64,000 nt of DNA from Gammaproteobacteria bacterium (GCA_015487785.1 WFPC01000004.1:25810-89809), one strand, 5' to 3'; shown: positions 47,757 through 56,722, numbered from the stretch's first letter. Notes: generated from the sequence alone by a model not told the origin. Made by a program: numbers and translations.

Positions 47757-48590
47757 ATGATGTGGTTCAAGAAGTCCACGCCACCCAATCCGGTCGAGGC
47801 CGTATCGCCTGTGGATCTGGCGGTGGAATTCGACGCCGGCATCTTGAGTGACAAATTACAGCAGTTGCTCGAAGCCATGAACGAGGGTGGCGGGCTGGAG
47901 CCCTTTGTGCAGGCCTTGCGCAACAAGCACACCTTGTTTGCTTCCACGCTGTCGAGCGAGCAATTGTCCGGCCTTACTCACGATGCCTTCATGTTGTTGT
48001 TGGAAACCGTGTTCCCTGCGCGTCGCAAACTGGCCGATGAGTTGCGGGCGCTACCGCAAGCGCGCCTGCAAGAGTTGACTCGGGCATTGATACATGGGCA
48101 GGGCAGCGTGGATGAACGCCTGTTGGCCTTTGTCGATGGCCTGGGCGGGCGAGAGCGCAAGACCCGGCGTGCCGCCTGGGACCTGGGCGCAGAACTGTTG
48201 CATTTTTGTGATCCCGAAGCCTATCCCCTGATGTGCCGTTGGGTGTGGGATGCGCGGGTGCAAAGCGGCGCCCTGCGTGAATTCATTCGCGCCAACGACA
48301 GCCTGCCGGAAATACCACTGGGGCAGGAGGCAGCCCAATTCGAGGCCGCGCGGCGATGGTTCGCCGAGCAGCTTGCCGAAAAGGGCTTTTATCGCGACAT
48401 CCCCTACTTGCTCGACCTGGTGCTGGCGCAGGCCTATGCCGACTACGTGCTGGCCATGTCCAACGGCATGGGCATGATGGGCTCCGATTTCGGCGCCAAG
48501 ATGGAGCCCATTGAATGGGTTCTCAAGCTGCTGGGCATCGAGCCCGAGCGCCCGGGCAAGTCGCGCATCAAGCGAGCAAGTGTGCACTGA
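47757..48590 (+). CDS. sHdr-associated conserved protein (Hyp)
   Basis: A 277-residue soluble helical protein (LQQLLEAMNEGGGLEPFVQA, HDAFMLLLETVFPARRKLAD) with a C-terminal Gly/Met segment (LAMSNGMGMMGSDFGAKMEP). It occupies the position between shdrA and shdrC2 where other sulfur oxidisers have the unnamed gene hyp, so it is probably needed for complex assembly or function. No cofactor motif is visible. Two adjacent ATGs (47757, 47760) are possible starts after GAGAGGGG. Confidence 0.85.
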   Translation: MMWFKKSTPPNPVEAVSPVDLAVEFDAGILSDKLQQLLEAMNEGGGLEPFVQALRNKHTLFASTLSSEQLSGLTHDAFMLLLETVFPARRKLADELRALPQARLQELTRALIHGQGSVDERLLAFVDGLGGRERKTRRAAWDLGAELLHFCDPEAYPLMCRWVWDARVQSGALREFIRANDSLPEIPLGQEAAQFEAARRWFAEQLAEKGFYRDIPYLLDLVLAQAYADYVLAMSNGMGMMGSDFGAKMEPIEWVLKLLGIEPERPGKSRIKRASVH

Positions 48591-48640
48591 CACCGAGCGA
48601 GGCTCTGGCCTCACAGACAAAACGAACAACGGAGATCGAG

Positions 48641-49357
48641 ATGGCAATCCATGAAAAATCCTTGATCGAGGCGGAACGCTTGAAGACAGCCGATCACCTG
48701 GTGATCGATGGCGTCGACGTGTCCGGACACTGGAATACCATGATCACGCCGCGCACCCTGTGCGACTACGATGAACATTTCGAAAAAACCATTCAGAAAT
48801 ACGGTGGTGGAGAAAACGTTCATCGTTGCTGGCAGTGTGGGTCCTGTACCAACTCCTGCACCATGTATGCGCAGAACGTAAATTTCAATCCCCGTTACTG
48901 GATCTATCTGACCCGGCTGGGTCTCAAGGACGAACTACTCAAGGACAAAGACATCATTTGGCAATGTGTGTCCTGTAATCGTTGCACCCACATTTGTCCC
49001 CGTGACGTGCGCCCCGAGGGCGTGATGAAGGCGTTGGCGCACTGGATGGAGGAAGAAGGTATCACTGAGAAGAGCCCGGCCACCGTCTTCGACGAAGAGT
49101 TCTGGGACCAGATCGCCGAGCGTGGGCGTATAGAGGATAGCGAGGTGCTGAAAAATTTCTTCCAGAAGACCGGGCAGGAGCTGACACAGGACTGGCTGGT
49201 TGAAATGATCAAGCGCATGCTCAAGCACTTGCCCTTCAAACACCTGTTTCGTTCTGGCAAGAACGCCGTAATGCACCCCCGCACTCAGAGCTGGGGGCGC
49301 ACGGGTGAAGTGTTGAAGCAGTATGTTCAAGAACAGAAGGAGGCCATCCATGGCTAA
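48641..49357 (+). CDS. shdrC2: sHdrC2, iron-sulfur subunit
   Basis: A 238-residue second HdrC-type subunit with two [4Fe-4S] motifs, CWQCGSCTNSCT near residue 63 and CVSCNRCTHICP near 107. It includes PRDVRPEGVMKALAHWMEEE. The ATG at 48641 follows CGGAGATCGAG; the upstream frame extension overlaps the previous gene and is not needed. It overlaps shdrB2 by 8 bp, so translation is coupled. Confidence 0.93.
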   Translation: MAIHEKSLIEAERLKTADHLVIDGVDVSGHWNTMITPRTLCDYDEHFEKTIQKYGGGENVHRCWQCGSCTNSCTMYAQNVNFNPRYWIYLTRLGLKDELLKDKDIIWQCVSCNRCTHICPRDVRPEGVMKALAHWMEEEGITEKSPATVFDEEFWDQIAERGRIEDSEVLKNFFQKTGQELTQDWLVEMIKRMLKHLPFKHLFRSGKNAVMHPRTQSWGRTGEVLKQYVQEQKEAIHG

Positions 49358-50261
49358 GGTTGCTTATTATCCCGGATGCGCGCTGGAGGGCAGCGGCGGT
49401 CCCTACGATCACTCCACCCGGGCTATTGTCAAAAAGCTCGACCTGCAAATGGAAAAGCTGCAAGACTACAACTGCTGCGGTGCCATGGAGGTAAAGAACG
49501 TCCATCCCATGCTGCAGACCTATCTGTCCTCGCGCAATTTGGCCATCGCCGCGGAGCAGATGGGCTACGACACCGTGATGGCGCCATGTAATGGTTGTTA
49601 TCACAACCTCAAAAAAGCCGAATTCGAACTGTCGACCTCCGAGGACTCCCTGAAGACAGTGCAGGATTTGGCAAAGAAAGCCGATGACCCGGTTTATCAG
49701 GGTAATGTGCGCACCGTTCATCTACTGGAGTGGTTGATGGAAGAGGTGGGCCCCGAAGGCATCAAGCAGCGTATCAATAAGAGCCTCAATGGCATCAAGG
49801 TGGCCAACTATTATGGCTGCATGTACACGCGGCCGCGTCAGATTTTTCCTGAGAAGGACAAGGGGCCGGGCTCCGAATCCACCTACAAGCCACATTTCAT
49901 GGATGACCTTCTGGCAGCGGCGGGTGCCGAAAACGTCGACTTCCCGCTCAAGACGGCCTGTTGTGGTGGAGCGCACACCCTGTCCGATGCCGATACCTCT
50001 ACCCAATTGGTGCTGAATTTGTTGCAGGCCGCGGAAGACAGTGGTGCCGAGGTCATTGCCACCGAGTGCCCCACGTGTCACTCCGGTTTGGAAATGCATC
50101 AGGTGAGAGCGGAAAAGGTTTTTGGTATCAAGACCAATGTGAAAATTCTCTATTTCACCCAACTGCTGGGCCTGGCGCTGGGTTTGTCGCCGCGCAAATT
50201 GGGGATTCACGAAAATATCAGTGATTCCATAGATTTTCTCAAGCAAAAGGCCATAATCTGA
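49350..50261 (+). CDS. shdrB2: sHdrB2, CCG-domain subunit
   Basis: A 303-residue HdrB-type protein with two CCG domains: VAYYPGCALEGSGGPYD and QDYNCCGAMEVKN, with CNGCYHNL; then YYGCMYTRPRQIFPE, KTACCGGAHTLSD and TECPTCHSGLEMHQ. AAGGAGG precedes the ATG at 49350. It forms the second half of the complex with sHdrC2. It is followed by lbpA1 after 42 bp. Confidence 0.93.
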   Translation: MAKVAYYPGCALEGSGGPYDHSTRAIVKKLDLQMEKLQDYNCCGAMEVKNVHPMLQTYLSSRNLAIAAEQMGYDTVMAPCNGCYHNLKKAEFELSTSEDSLKTVQDLAKKADDPVYQGNVRTVHLLEWLMEEVGPEGIKQRINKSLNGIKVANYYGCMYTRPRQIFPEKDKGPGSESTYKPHFMDDLLAAAGAENVDFPLKTACCGGAHTLSDADTSTQLVLNLLQAAEDSGAEVIATECPTCHSGLEMHQVRAEKVFGIKTNVKILYFTQLLGLALGLSPRKLGIHENISDSIDFLKQKAII

Positions 50262-50303
50262 TCGGCGCAGGCATGTTTGGGTGCAGTGAGGGAGTCCGGT
50301 CGC

Positions 50304-50750
50304 ATGGACTGTAACCAGTGCGAGTTTCGGCCGGAACTCTATTACGATGACGAGTTCCAGATCTGGGTCTCGCGCGAGGACAATGGCGACTACCTGGTTG
50401 GTATGACCGATATATCCCAGACCATTGCGGGCCGGATTCTCCACGTTCGGGTGCGCCGTCCGGGTACCCGACGGCCCATGGGAAAGCCGGTGGCCACCCT
50501 GGAAAGTGGCAAATGGGCCGGACCGGTGCCCAATCTCATGGATTGCATCATCGTGGAAGGCAACCAGGCAGTGCTTGAGCAGCCGGGGTTACTCAACCGT
50601 GACCCCTACGGTGCCTGGATTGCACGGGTGCGCCCGATGGATGCAAACCAGGATGTGCTGGCTCCTTTCGTTACTGGCGAGCAAGCTCGCAAGGGCTATT
50701 GTGCTCGGGCCCAGGCAGAAGACATCCATTGCAAGCGGCTGAAAGACTGA
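50304..50750 (+). CDS. lbpA1: Lipoate-binding protein LbpA (first copy)
   Basis: A 148-residue GcvH-like lipoyl carrier. The modified lysine is K70 in TLESGKWAGP, the signature of sulfur-oxidation LbpA proteins as opposed to the glycine cleavage ESVK-type motif. The N-terminus has two cysteines (MDCNQCEFRPELYYDD) absent from the second copy. Lipoate on LbpA is proposed as the substrate-bearing arm of sHdr. It is 10 bp upstream of a dsrE gene. Confidence 0.92.
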   Translation: MDCNQCEFRPELYYDDEFQIWVSREDNGDYLVGMTDISQTIAGRILHVRVRRPGTRRPMGKPVATLESGKWAGPVPNLMDCIIVEGNQAVLEQPGLLNRDPYGAWIARVRPMDANQDVLAPFVTGEQARKGYCARAQAEDIHCKRLKD

Positions 50751-50760
50751 GCACATAACC

Positions 50761-51162
50761 ATGGGTGACACCAACTATTATCTCGACAACGACGAACAAT
50801 CGGTGCTGATCATCATGACCAGTGGTCCCAGCACACCAGCACGTTGTGCCACGCCCTTCTTTCTGGGGTCCATCCTGGCGGCCATGGATGCCGAGGTGCG
50901 TATTTTCTTCACCATGGAAGGTGTGCGTCTGATGTGTCGCGGGGTGCCAGAAAACCTGGTGGCCATGGAGGGGGGCAAGAAGATCATCGAATTCGTGCGC
51001 GATGCAAAATCTGCGGGAGTCAAACTCAATGTATGTATGCCGGCTCTGCCCGGTTATGAGATAGACCCCCAGCACGACTTGATCGACGAAGTGGACGAGG
51101 TGGTAGGAGGCGGCGTATTGGCCGACTTGATCCTGTCGGCTGATAAGGTAATATCGTTTTGA
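50761..51162 (+). CDS. DsrE-family protein (second, short)
   Basis: A 133-residue DsrE-like protein (SVLIIMTSGPSTPARCATPF, AMDAEVRIFFTMEGVRLMCR) with cysteines at 29, 59 and 92; Cys92 in LNVCMPALPGYEI occupies the usual active-site position. It lacks the Met/Pro insertion of the upstream DsrE3A-like protein. Placed between two lbpA genes, it is likely a sulfane-sulfur carrier serving the sHdr-LbpA system, perhaps a DsrE3B type; the subtype is inference. Confidence 0.85.
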   Translation: MGDTNYYLDNDEQSVLIIMTSGPSTPARCATPFFLGSILAAMDAEVRIFFTMEGVRLMCRGVPENLVAMEGGKKIIEFVRDAKSAGVKLNVCMPALPGYEIDPQHDLIDEVDEVVGGGVLADLILSADKVISF

Positions 51163-51204
51163 GTTGAATCTGGGCGGAGCTTGGTCTCCGGTTCCCAACC
51201 AAGA

Positions 51205-51222
51205 ATGCCGACGCATCGGCAT
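51205..51222 (+). other. Hairpin before lbpA2
   Basis: A perfect 7-bp stem, ATGCCGA and TCGGCAT, with loop CGCA, in the 89-bp gap between the short dsrE gene and lbpA2. No U-tract follows. It may set an RNA-processing or stability boundary for an abundant lbpA2 message. Confidence 0.4.
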
Positions 51223-51251
51223 GAAACCATTGCAACTAGGGAGGCAATCGC

Positions 51252-51692
51252 ATGGGCACTGTTCGTGGCTGTGATATTCCAGAAGATTTGAGTTACAACG
51301 TTGAAAACAATGTGTGGGCGCGGCGGGAAGACGATGGTACCGTGACCATCGGTATGACCGCTTATGCCGCGGCGCTGGCAGGCCAGATCGTGTCCTACAC
51401 GCCCAAGAAGGTCGGCAAGTCGGTAAAGAAAGACAAGTCCTGTGCCACCGTCGAGTCCGGCAAGTGGGTAGGTCCGGCCAAGTCGCCCGTGGCCGGTGAA
51501 GTGGTTGCCATCAACGATGCCGTTTCCGCCAATCCTGGCTTGATCAACGAAGATCCCTATGGTGAAGGCTGGCTGGTCAAGATTCAGCCTAGTGATTGGG
51601 ATGCCGACTCCGCTGGCTTGGTGAGCGGAGCCGATGCCATTTCGGCCTTCGAAGCCAAGATGGAGGCTGATGGGTTTGACGGTTGCTCATAA
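51252..51692 (+). CDS. lbpA2: Lipoate-binding protein LbpA (second copy)
   Basis: A 146-residue GcvH-like carrier with the lipoylation motif TVESGKWVGP (K71). It contains VAINDAVSANPGLINEDPYG typical of the lipoyl domain, and the C-terminus carries a Cys (GFDGCS). GGGAGG precedes the ATG. It resembles canonical sulfur-oxidation LbpA2 more closely than the upstream paralogue. A terminator-like hairpin separates it from the lipoate assembly genes. Confidence 0.94.
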   Translation: MGTVRGCDIPEDLSYNVENNVWARREDDGTVTIGMTAYAAALAGQIVSYTPKKVGKSVKKDKSCATVESGKWVGPAKSPVAGEVVAINDAVSANPGLINEDPYGEGWLVKIQPSDWDADSAGLVSGADAISAFEAKMEADGFDGCS

Positions 51693-51742
51693 AACCAACA
51701 TAGAGGTGGCATGGTCCTAGCCTTGCCGCCCTTTCGGTGCTT

Positions 51743-51776
51743 GCCCGGCCTCTTGCCGGGCTTGAGTTTTATCTTT
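51743..51776 (+). terminator. Terminator-like hairpin between lbpA2 and lipS1
   Basis: A perfect 7-bp stem, GCCCGGC and GCCGGGC, with loop CTCTT, followed by TTGAGTTTTATCTTT. It would lower transcription into the lipoate assembly genes relative to the structural sHdr/LbpA genes. Confidence 0.65.
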
Positions 51777-51789
51777 GAAGGTGGATGCA

Positions 51790-52944
51790 ATGCTCGATTG
51801 GATTGGTGCGCTTCGGCGCGTGGAAGCGCTGGAAGACGTGGACTTCGACGAAGCGCTGATCGAGAACATGGCCCGCCGCTGGGCGGCGTTGCCGCGCACC
51901 AGCAATTCCCGCATCAACTTCTATACGCCCACATTCAAGTCCTACCAGAGTTCCGAAATCGCCAGTTGCGGAAAGAACGCTTGGCCTGCGCTGTCCATAA
52001 CCGGTAGCGATTGCAAGTTGCAATGCGACCATTGCAAAGCCAAAATTCTCGAGCCCATGATCCCTGTGCGCACGCCGGAGAATCTGTGGCGTACAGTCAA
52101 TCAATTGATCGAGGATGGCGCCCAGGGCATGTTGCTCACCGGGGGGTCAAACCACCGTAACGAAGTAGAATACGGCCCCTTCTACAGTACCATTCGTCGT
52201 ATAAAGGATGAGTTTCCCCAGTTCAAGATAGCCTTGCATACCGCCTTGGTGGACGATGACATGGCACGAGCCATGGAGCAATCCGGTATCGACGCCGCTA
52301 TGATGGACGTAATAGGTGCGCAGGAAACCATTACTCAGGTTTACCACCTCAAGCGCAAGGTGGAAGACTTCGAGTTGACGCTGGAAAGCCTGGTCAATAC
52401 ATCCATGAAAGTGGTGCCGCATATTGTCATAGGCCTGCACTATGGCCACCTGCGGGGTGAGTGGACGGCGTTGGAAATGCTACAGCGTCATGTGCCCGAT
52501 GCCGTGGTGCTGGTGGTGGTGATGCCCCAATATGCACCGGCAAAACGTCCCTTCGTGACGCCTGACCCCCACGAGGTAGGTCGTTTTTTCATGGATGCCC
52601 GTGAGGCTCTTCCAAATACACCCTTGTTGTTGGGCTGTGCCCGCCCTTCCGGCATGGTCAAATTGCAGATCGATAGCTATGCGGTCATGGCTGGTATCAG
52701 TGGGCTGGCGCATCCGGCCGATGGCGTGGTGGAGTTGGCGGCTCGCCTTGAACGTAGTGTCAAGATCACCCCGGCGTGTTGCTCCATTGCCGTGGGCGAG
52801 GAAGTCATGGCGCTGGACGATGCCGACGATACCCTGGAACTGGATCTCGAGGCCATTCTGGCCCACGAGCGACAAAACCGCCGACCTGTGTTTGCCAAGC
52901 ACAGTGCCCTGGCGGGTATCAAAGTGGTTGGCGACAACGCCTGA
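51790..52944 (+). CDS. lipS1: LipS1, radical SAM sulfur-insertion enzyme
   Basis: A 384-residue radical SAM protein with the CX3CX2C motif at C75, C79 and C82 (SDCKLQCDHC). In the sLpl(AB)/LipS1/LipS2 lipoate pathway, LipS1 and LipS2 together insert the two sulfurs into octanoyl chains. The rest shows a partial TIM barrel (GMLLTGGSNHRNEVEYGPFY) and a conserved CCSIAVGEEVMALDD near the C-terminus. AAGGTGG five bases upstream supports the ATG at 51790 over the TTG at 51775. It is followed by the ligase gene after 12 bp. Confidence 0.88.
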   Translation: MLDWIGALRRVEALEDVDFDEALIENMARRWAALPRTSNSRINFYTPTFKSYQSSEIASCGKNAWPALSITGSDCKLQCDHCKAKILEPMIPVRTPENLWRTVNQLIEDGAQGMLLTGGSNHRNEVEYGPFYSTIRRIKDEFPQFKIALHTALVDDDMARAMEQSGIDAAMMDVIGAQETITQVYHLKRKVEDFELTLESLVNTSMKVVPHIVIGLHYGHLRGEWTALEMLQRHVPDAVVLVVVMPQYAPAKRPFVTPDPHEVGRFFMDAREALPNTPLLLGCARPSGMVKLQIDSYAVMAGISGLAHPADGVVELAARLERSVKITPACCSIAVGEEVMALDDADDTLELDLEAILAHERQNRRPVFAKHSALAGIKVVGDNA

Positions 52945-52956
52945 GGAGGGCAGGAC

Positions 52957-54042
52957 ATGCAAACCAAGCAAACCTGGCGAGTGATAGACACCGGCTTGCG
53001 CCGTGCAGCGGAAAACATGGCGCTGAACAAGACCTTGCTGGAAGGACACCAGCAGGGTATTACACCCCATACCCTGCGTTTTTTGCAATTCAAGCCCTCG
53101 GCCCTGCTGGGCTTTCACCAGAGCGCCGAGCAGGAGCTGCGTATCGACTATTGTGCTGAGCAAGGTATAGATATCCAGCGTCGCATCACCGGTGGCGGGG
53201 CCATCTATTTCGACGAAACCCAGATTGGCTGGGAGTTGTATCTCGACAAGCAAACCCTGGGTACGGCCGATATGAGCAAGATTGCGCGGCGTATCTGCGA
53301 AGCTGCGGCGCGAGGGATCAGCACTCTGGGTGTGGATGCCCGCTATCGGCCACGCAACGACATCGAGGTCGATGGCAGGAAAATCTCCGGTACTGGAGGT
53401 GCTTTCGATGGCGACTCCATTCTCTACCAAGGCACGCTTCTGGTGGACTTCGATGTGGAGCGCATGTTGCGAGTATTGCGTATTCCGGCAGAAAAACTCT
53501 CCGACAAGGCTATTGCCTCGGCGCGTGAGCGGGTGGCCAATCTCAAGGATCTGCTGGGTGCTGTGCCGGATATGGTCCGGGTCAAGCAAAGCATCAGTCA
53601 GGCCTTCGCCGAAGAGTTCGGAGTTGTCTTTGAAGCTGGCGAACTCAATGAGCAGGAACAGGCGCTCTACGGGGAGTCACTGGCGGAAATCGACACCCCG
53701 GAATGGGTCTACCAGCACAATCGGCCGGCCAACGAGACGGCCGTGCTGGAAAACATCGTCAAGAGCGAGGGGGGGCTGATGCGGGTGGCCGTGTCGGTGG
53801 ACCAGGCCAGGCAGCGTATCAAGCAGATCTGGATCACCGGTGACTTTTTCGTCAACCCGCGCCGCATGGTGGCCGACCTGGAAGCTGCCCTGAAGGACAC
53901 GCCTATCGCAGAAATGGCCGAGAACGTCCATCGTTTCTTCGATCATTACCCAGTGGAAATGTTGCTGCTGCGGCGAGAGGATTTCATCACGGCCATAACT
54001 GGTGCGCTCGATGGTGAACGCGAGGCCGCCGGCACCGCCTGA
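52957..54042 (+). CDS. slpl(AB): sLpl(AB), lipoate-protein ligase of the sulfur-oxidation type
   Basis: A 361-residue ligase that attaches octanoate or lipoate to LbpA. The acyl-pocket motif RRITGGGAIYFDE lies near residue 75 and RPRNDIEVDGRKISGTGGAF carries the catalytic lysine near 137. The C-terminal part (QRIKQIWITGDFFVNPRRMV) corresponds to the accessory LplB domain, fused here as expected for sLpl(AB). Its TGA overlaps the lipT start. The placement next to lipS1, lipT and lipS2 fixes the specific role. Confidence 0.9.
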   Translation: MQTKQTWRVIDTGLRRAAENMALNKTLLEGHQQGITPHTLRFLQFKPSALLGFHQSAEQELRIDYCAEQGIDIQRRITGGGAIYFDETQIGWELYLDKQTLGTADMSKIARRICEAAARGISTLGVDARYRPRNDIEVDGRKISGTGGAFDGDSILYQGTLLVDFDVERMLRVLRIPAEKLSDKAIASARERVANLKDLLGAVPDMVRVKQSISQAFAEEFGVVFEAGELNEQEQALYGESLAEIDTPEWVYQHNRPANETAVLENIVKSEGGLMRVAVSVDQARQRIKQIWITGDFFVNPRRMVADLEAALKDTPIAEMAENVHRFFDHYPVEMLLLRREDFITAITGALDGEREAAGTA

Positions 54043-55127
54043 TGAACATGCCACAATCCCAGCGTAAGGTCGATGTCCTGGTGGTTGGTCTGGGGCCGGG
54101 AGGCGGTAGTGCCGCCTGGAGGGCGGCCCGTGCTGGCTTGCGCGTGCTGGGGATAGACAAAAAGCGCCAAGTAGGCTTGCCGGTACAATGTGCCGAGTTC
54201 ATTCCCCTGCCGTTGGGGCGCCATGCTGACAGTTCGGTGCGGGTACAGAATATTACCGGCATGAAGAGTTATTTGCCTTCGGGTTCGGTGGAAAAAAGCG
54301 ACTTTCCCGGTTTAATGATAGATCGCCAGGCTTTCGATGCGGCTTTTTCAGCCAAGGCTCGATCGGCAGGTGCCGAATTACTTGTCAATACACGGCTGCG
54401 CTCCTTACGCATTGATGAACGTGTGGCGGTGATTGAAACGCCTGCGGGTATGAGCGAAATTACTTATGAACTGTTGATCGCTGCCGACGGGCCGCATTCA
54501 CCCTGTGCACGATTTCTGGGCTGGCCGGAACAGCTCACTGTCAACACACGGCAATACACGGTGCCGCTCAAGCGGGCTTATAGTGACACCGATATCTGGT
54601 TGTCCGATGCCTATCCTGGAGGTTATGCTTGGCTGTTCCCCAAGGGCAAGATGGCCAATATCGGCCTGGGAGCCGACAAGCGCTTCACTCACGATCTGAA
54701 AAAACCGCTGGATGAGTTGCATGAGCAGCTTTACAGGCAGGGTCTGGTAGGCGGAAAAATCCTTGCCCGTACCGGCGGGGCTATCCCTGTGGGTGGATTA
54801 CGCGAACGCCTGAGCGATAGGAACATCGTGTTCGTCGGTGATGCCGCCGGGCTTACCCATCCCATCACTGGAGCGGGTATTTCTGCCGCAGTGATATCGG
54901 GCGAGCGAGCCGGTCAGGCGGCTGTAGAGCTGATGGCCGGTGGCCAGGATGCCTTGGCGGACTACGAAGAAGACATCCGCGACCAGTTCGAGCATACCCT
55001 GCAACGGGCCGTGGCGCGCAGGCAATGGCTGAGCCAGCATTGGCGCACGCCGCGTGCCCAGAAAGATGAGATCCAGCGCCGCGGCTGGATTGCTTTCGAG
55101 GAATATTTTGGCGAACCGGCTGCCTGA
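54042..55127 (+). CDS. lipT: LipT, FAD-dependent oxidoreductase of lipoate assembly
   Basis: A 361-residue flavoprotein of the geranylgeranyl-reductase type. The N-terminal FAD motif is DVLVVGLGPGGGSAAWRAAR, LLIAADGPHSPCARFLG lies near 145 and FVGDAAGLTHPITGAGISAA near 265. It is proposed to supply electrons to the LipS1/LipS2 radical SAM enzymes. The TGATG junction with the ligase gene shows translational coupling. It could be mistaken for a carotenoid- or quinone-type enzyme, but the gene context argues against that. Confidence 0.88.
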   Translation: MNMPQSQRKVDVLVVGLGPGGGSAAWRAARAGLRVLGIDKKRQVGLPVQCAEFIPLPLGRHADSSVRVQNITGMKSYLPSGSVEKSDFPGLMIDRQAFDAAFSAKARSAGAELLVNTRLRSLRIDERVAVIETPAGMSEITYELLIAADGPHSPCARFLGWPEQLTVNTRQYTVPLKRAYSDTDIWLSDAYPGGYAWLFPKGKMANIGLGADKRFTHDLKKPLDELHEQLYRQGLVGGKILARTGGAIPVGGLRERLSDRNIVFVGDAAGLTHPITGAGISAAVISGERAGQAAVELMAGGQDALADYEEDIRDQFEHTLQRAVARRQWLSQHWRTPRAQKDEIQRRGWIAFEEYFGEPAA

Positions 55128-55166
55128 GTCGCTGAAGCCTTGGTTTTCAAGAAGAGGAACCCCGTT

Positions 55167-56315
55167 ATGAGTGTATCGGCCGACAACATGACCGCACCCC
55201 TGAATTTCTACAAACCGGACTACTTCGTCAAGACGCCGGAAATGCGCTCGCCTGAATACGTGCAAATGTCCACGGCGGCAGCTATCAGTCTCGGTCTGAT
55301 CGAAGGGCAGATGCATCGTACCTCCTGTACTCACTGTCTCAATCTTCTGGTCACTTATCCAGAAGGTTGCCGAGCCAACTGCAGCTATTGTGGCTTGGCT
55401 CGTCATCGTGAAGAGTCGCGTGATTATGCCGACCGAAACTTTATTCGGGTCGACTGGCCCACGGCACGCTACGATGATGTCATCGAGCGCGTCAAGGCAG
55501 GGGGCGACAAGGGTGCCTTCGAGCGCATGTGTATCTCCATGATCACTCATCCAGATTCCGATGCCGATACCCTGGTGCTGTTGCGTAAATGGGTGGAAGC
55601 CCTTCCTCATATCCCGGTCTCCATTCTCTCCAACCCCACCACCATGAGCTATCAAGACCTGGTGACCCTGCGTGATGAAGGTGCGGAAATATTCACCGTT
55701 GCCCTAGATGCCGTTACGCCAGAGATCTTCGAGCGCACCAGGGGAAAAACCGTCGACAGTCCGCATAGTTGGGACAAATACTGGCAGGCCATTGAATGGG
55801 CAGCAGAAATTTTCGGACCTGAGAAATTCGGGGCTCATCTCATTTGCGGCATGGGAGAAACCGAGCAGGAAATCCTCACCGTGGCCCAGCGTATTCGTGA
55901 CATGGGCGGCCACAACCACATGTTCGCCTTCTTCCCCGAGCAAGGCTCCATGATGCAGGATTGGGCACCGGTTCCCCGTGATCAATGGCGACGTGTACAA
56001 CTGGCCCGCTTCATCATCGACTACGCCGGTGGACACTTGCGCGACATGCGCTTCAACAGTGCCGGCCAGGTGGTAGACTTTGGCCTGAATCAGGCCGAGC
56101 TGGAAGCGCTTATCGACTCGGGTAAACCTTTTCAGACCTCCGGCTGCCCAGGCAAGGACGACGAGATTTCTGCCTGCAATCGGCCCTATGGTGACTCCAC
56201 GCCATCCGACATACTGTCCTTTCCCTTCGCCCTCAATGACAAGGACGTGAGCTTCGTTCGACGCCAGATGGCGGGCGAGGATATTGGAACGCTGGACCCC
56301 GAGGCCCTGGATTGA
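55167..56315 (+). CDS. lipS2: LipS2, radical SAM sulfur-insertion enzyme
   Basis: A 382-residue radical SAM protein. The CX3CX2C site is C68, C72 and C75 (EGCRANCSYCGLARH); an additional CTHC pair at 54-57 could bind an auxiliary cluster. LICGMGETEQEILTVAQRIR and SGCPGKDDEISACNRPYGDS are family features. It resembles biotin synthase-type enzymes in layout but sits with lipS1, lipT and sLpl(AB). GAAGAGGAA precedes the ATG. It acts as the partner of LipS1 in lipoyl formation. Confidence 0.88.
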   Translation: MSVSADNMTAPLNFYKPDYFVKTPEMRSPEYVQMSTAAAISLGLIEGQMHRTSCTHCLNLLVTYPEGCRANCSYCGLARHREESRDYADRNFIRVDWPTARYDDVIERVKAGGDKGAFERMCISMITHPDSDADTLVLLRKWVEALPHIPVSILSNPTTMSYQDLVTLRDEGAEIFTVALDAVTPEIFERTRGKTVDSPHSWDKYWQAIEWAAEIFGPEKFGAHLICGMGETEQEILTVAQRIRDMGGHNHMFAFFPEQGSMMQDWAPVPRDQWRRVQLARFIIDYAGGHLRDMRFNSAGQVVDFGLNQAELEALIDSGKPFQTSGCPGKDDEISACNRPYGDSTPSDILSFPFALNDKDVSFVRRQMAGEDIGTLDPEALD

Positions 56316-56323
56316 ATCTCATC

Positions 56324-56722
56324 ATGAAACAATCCATCAAACTCACCGATATCGGCTCGCTGAAAAATGAACTTCGAAAATACAAGGCGGGAAAAAAGCT
56401 CGATATTGCCCAATTCAACCAAGTTGCCCGCCTGGCTTGGCTGGGTAAGCTGGTAATCCAGCCGTTGGATCCCGCCGACCCCGAATGCAAGGCCTGGCTG
56501 GTCTTTGTTGACCACCCCGACGAGCTGGCCGGGCACGTGCTCAATCTCGACGCCGATCTAGTTGGCCAGATGCACATCATCGACGCGCAACAGGGCGAGG
56601 CCCTGATCAAGGCCCTCGAGTTGGGTGTGAAGGAGCGTGCGGCACTCTACCAGGATCTTGATCAGCGCGATTTCTACTTCCAGAACTTCTACCAGGGGTC
56701 TGAGGAAAAGAACGAACCATGA
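56324..56722 (+). CDS. Unknown protein at the end of the sHdr/lipoate cluster
   Basis: A 132-residue soluble protein, mixed alpha/beta (IKLTDIGSLKNELRKYKAGK, CKAWLVFVDHPDELAGHVLN), with no membrane or cofactor motif. ATG at 56324 lies 8 bp after the lipS2 stop; a TTG overlapping that stop is the alternative. The next gene overlaps it by 4 bp, so lipS2 and these two genes are likely co-translated. Not recognised; regulation or assembly of the lipoate system is a guess from position. Confidence 0.65.
   Translation: MKQSIKLTDIGSLKNELRKYKAGKKLDIAQFNQVARLAWLGKLVIQPLDPADPECKAWLVFVDHPDELAGHVLNLDADLVGQMHIIDAQQGEALIKALELGVKERAALYQDLDQRDFYFQNFYQGSEEKNEP

Noticed and set aside
44600..50261. Reading the Hdr genes as a methanogen-type heterodisulfide reductase
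   Set aside because: The gene order C1-B1-A-hyp-C2-B2 with tusA, dsrE and lbpA, and the short HdrA, are specific to the sulfur-oxidising sHdr system.
55167..56315. Annotation of lipS2 as biotin synthase
   Set aside because: The CX3CX2C radical SAM core is shared, but the neighbours are lipS1, sLpl(AB) and lipT, and no biotin genes are present.
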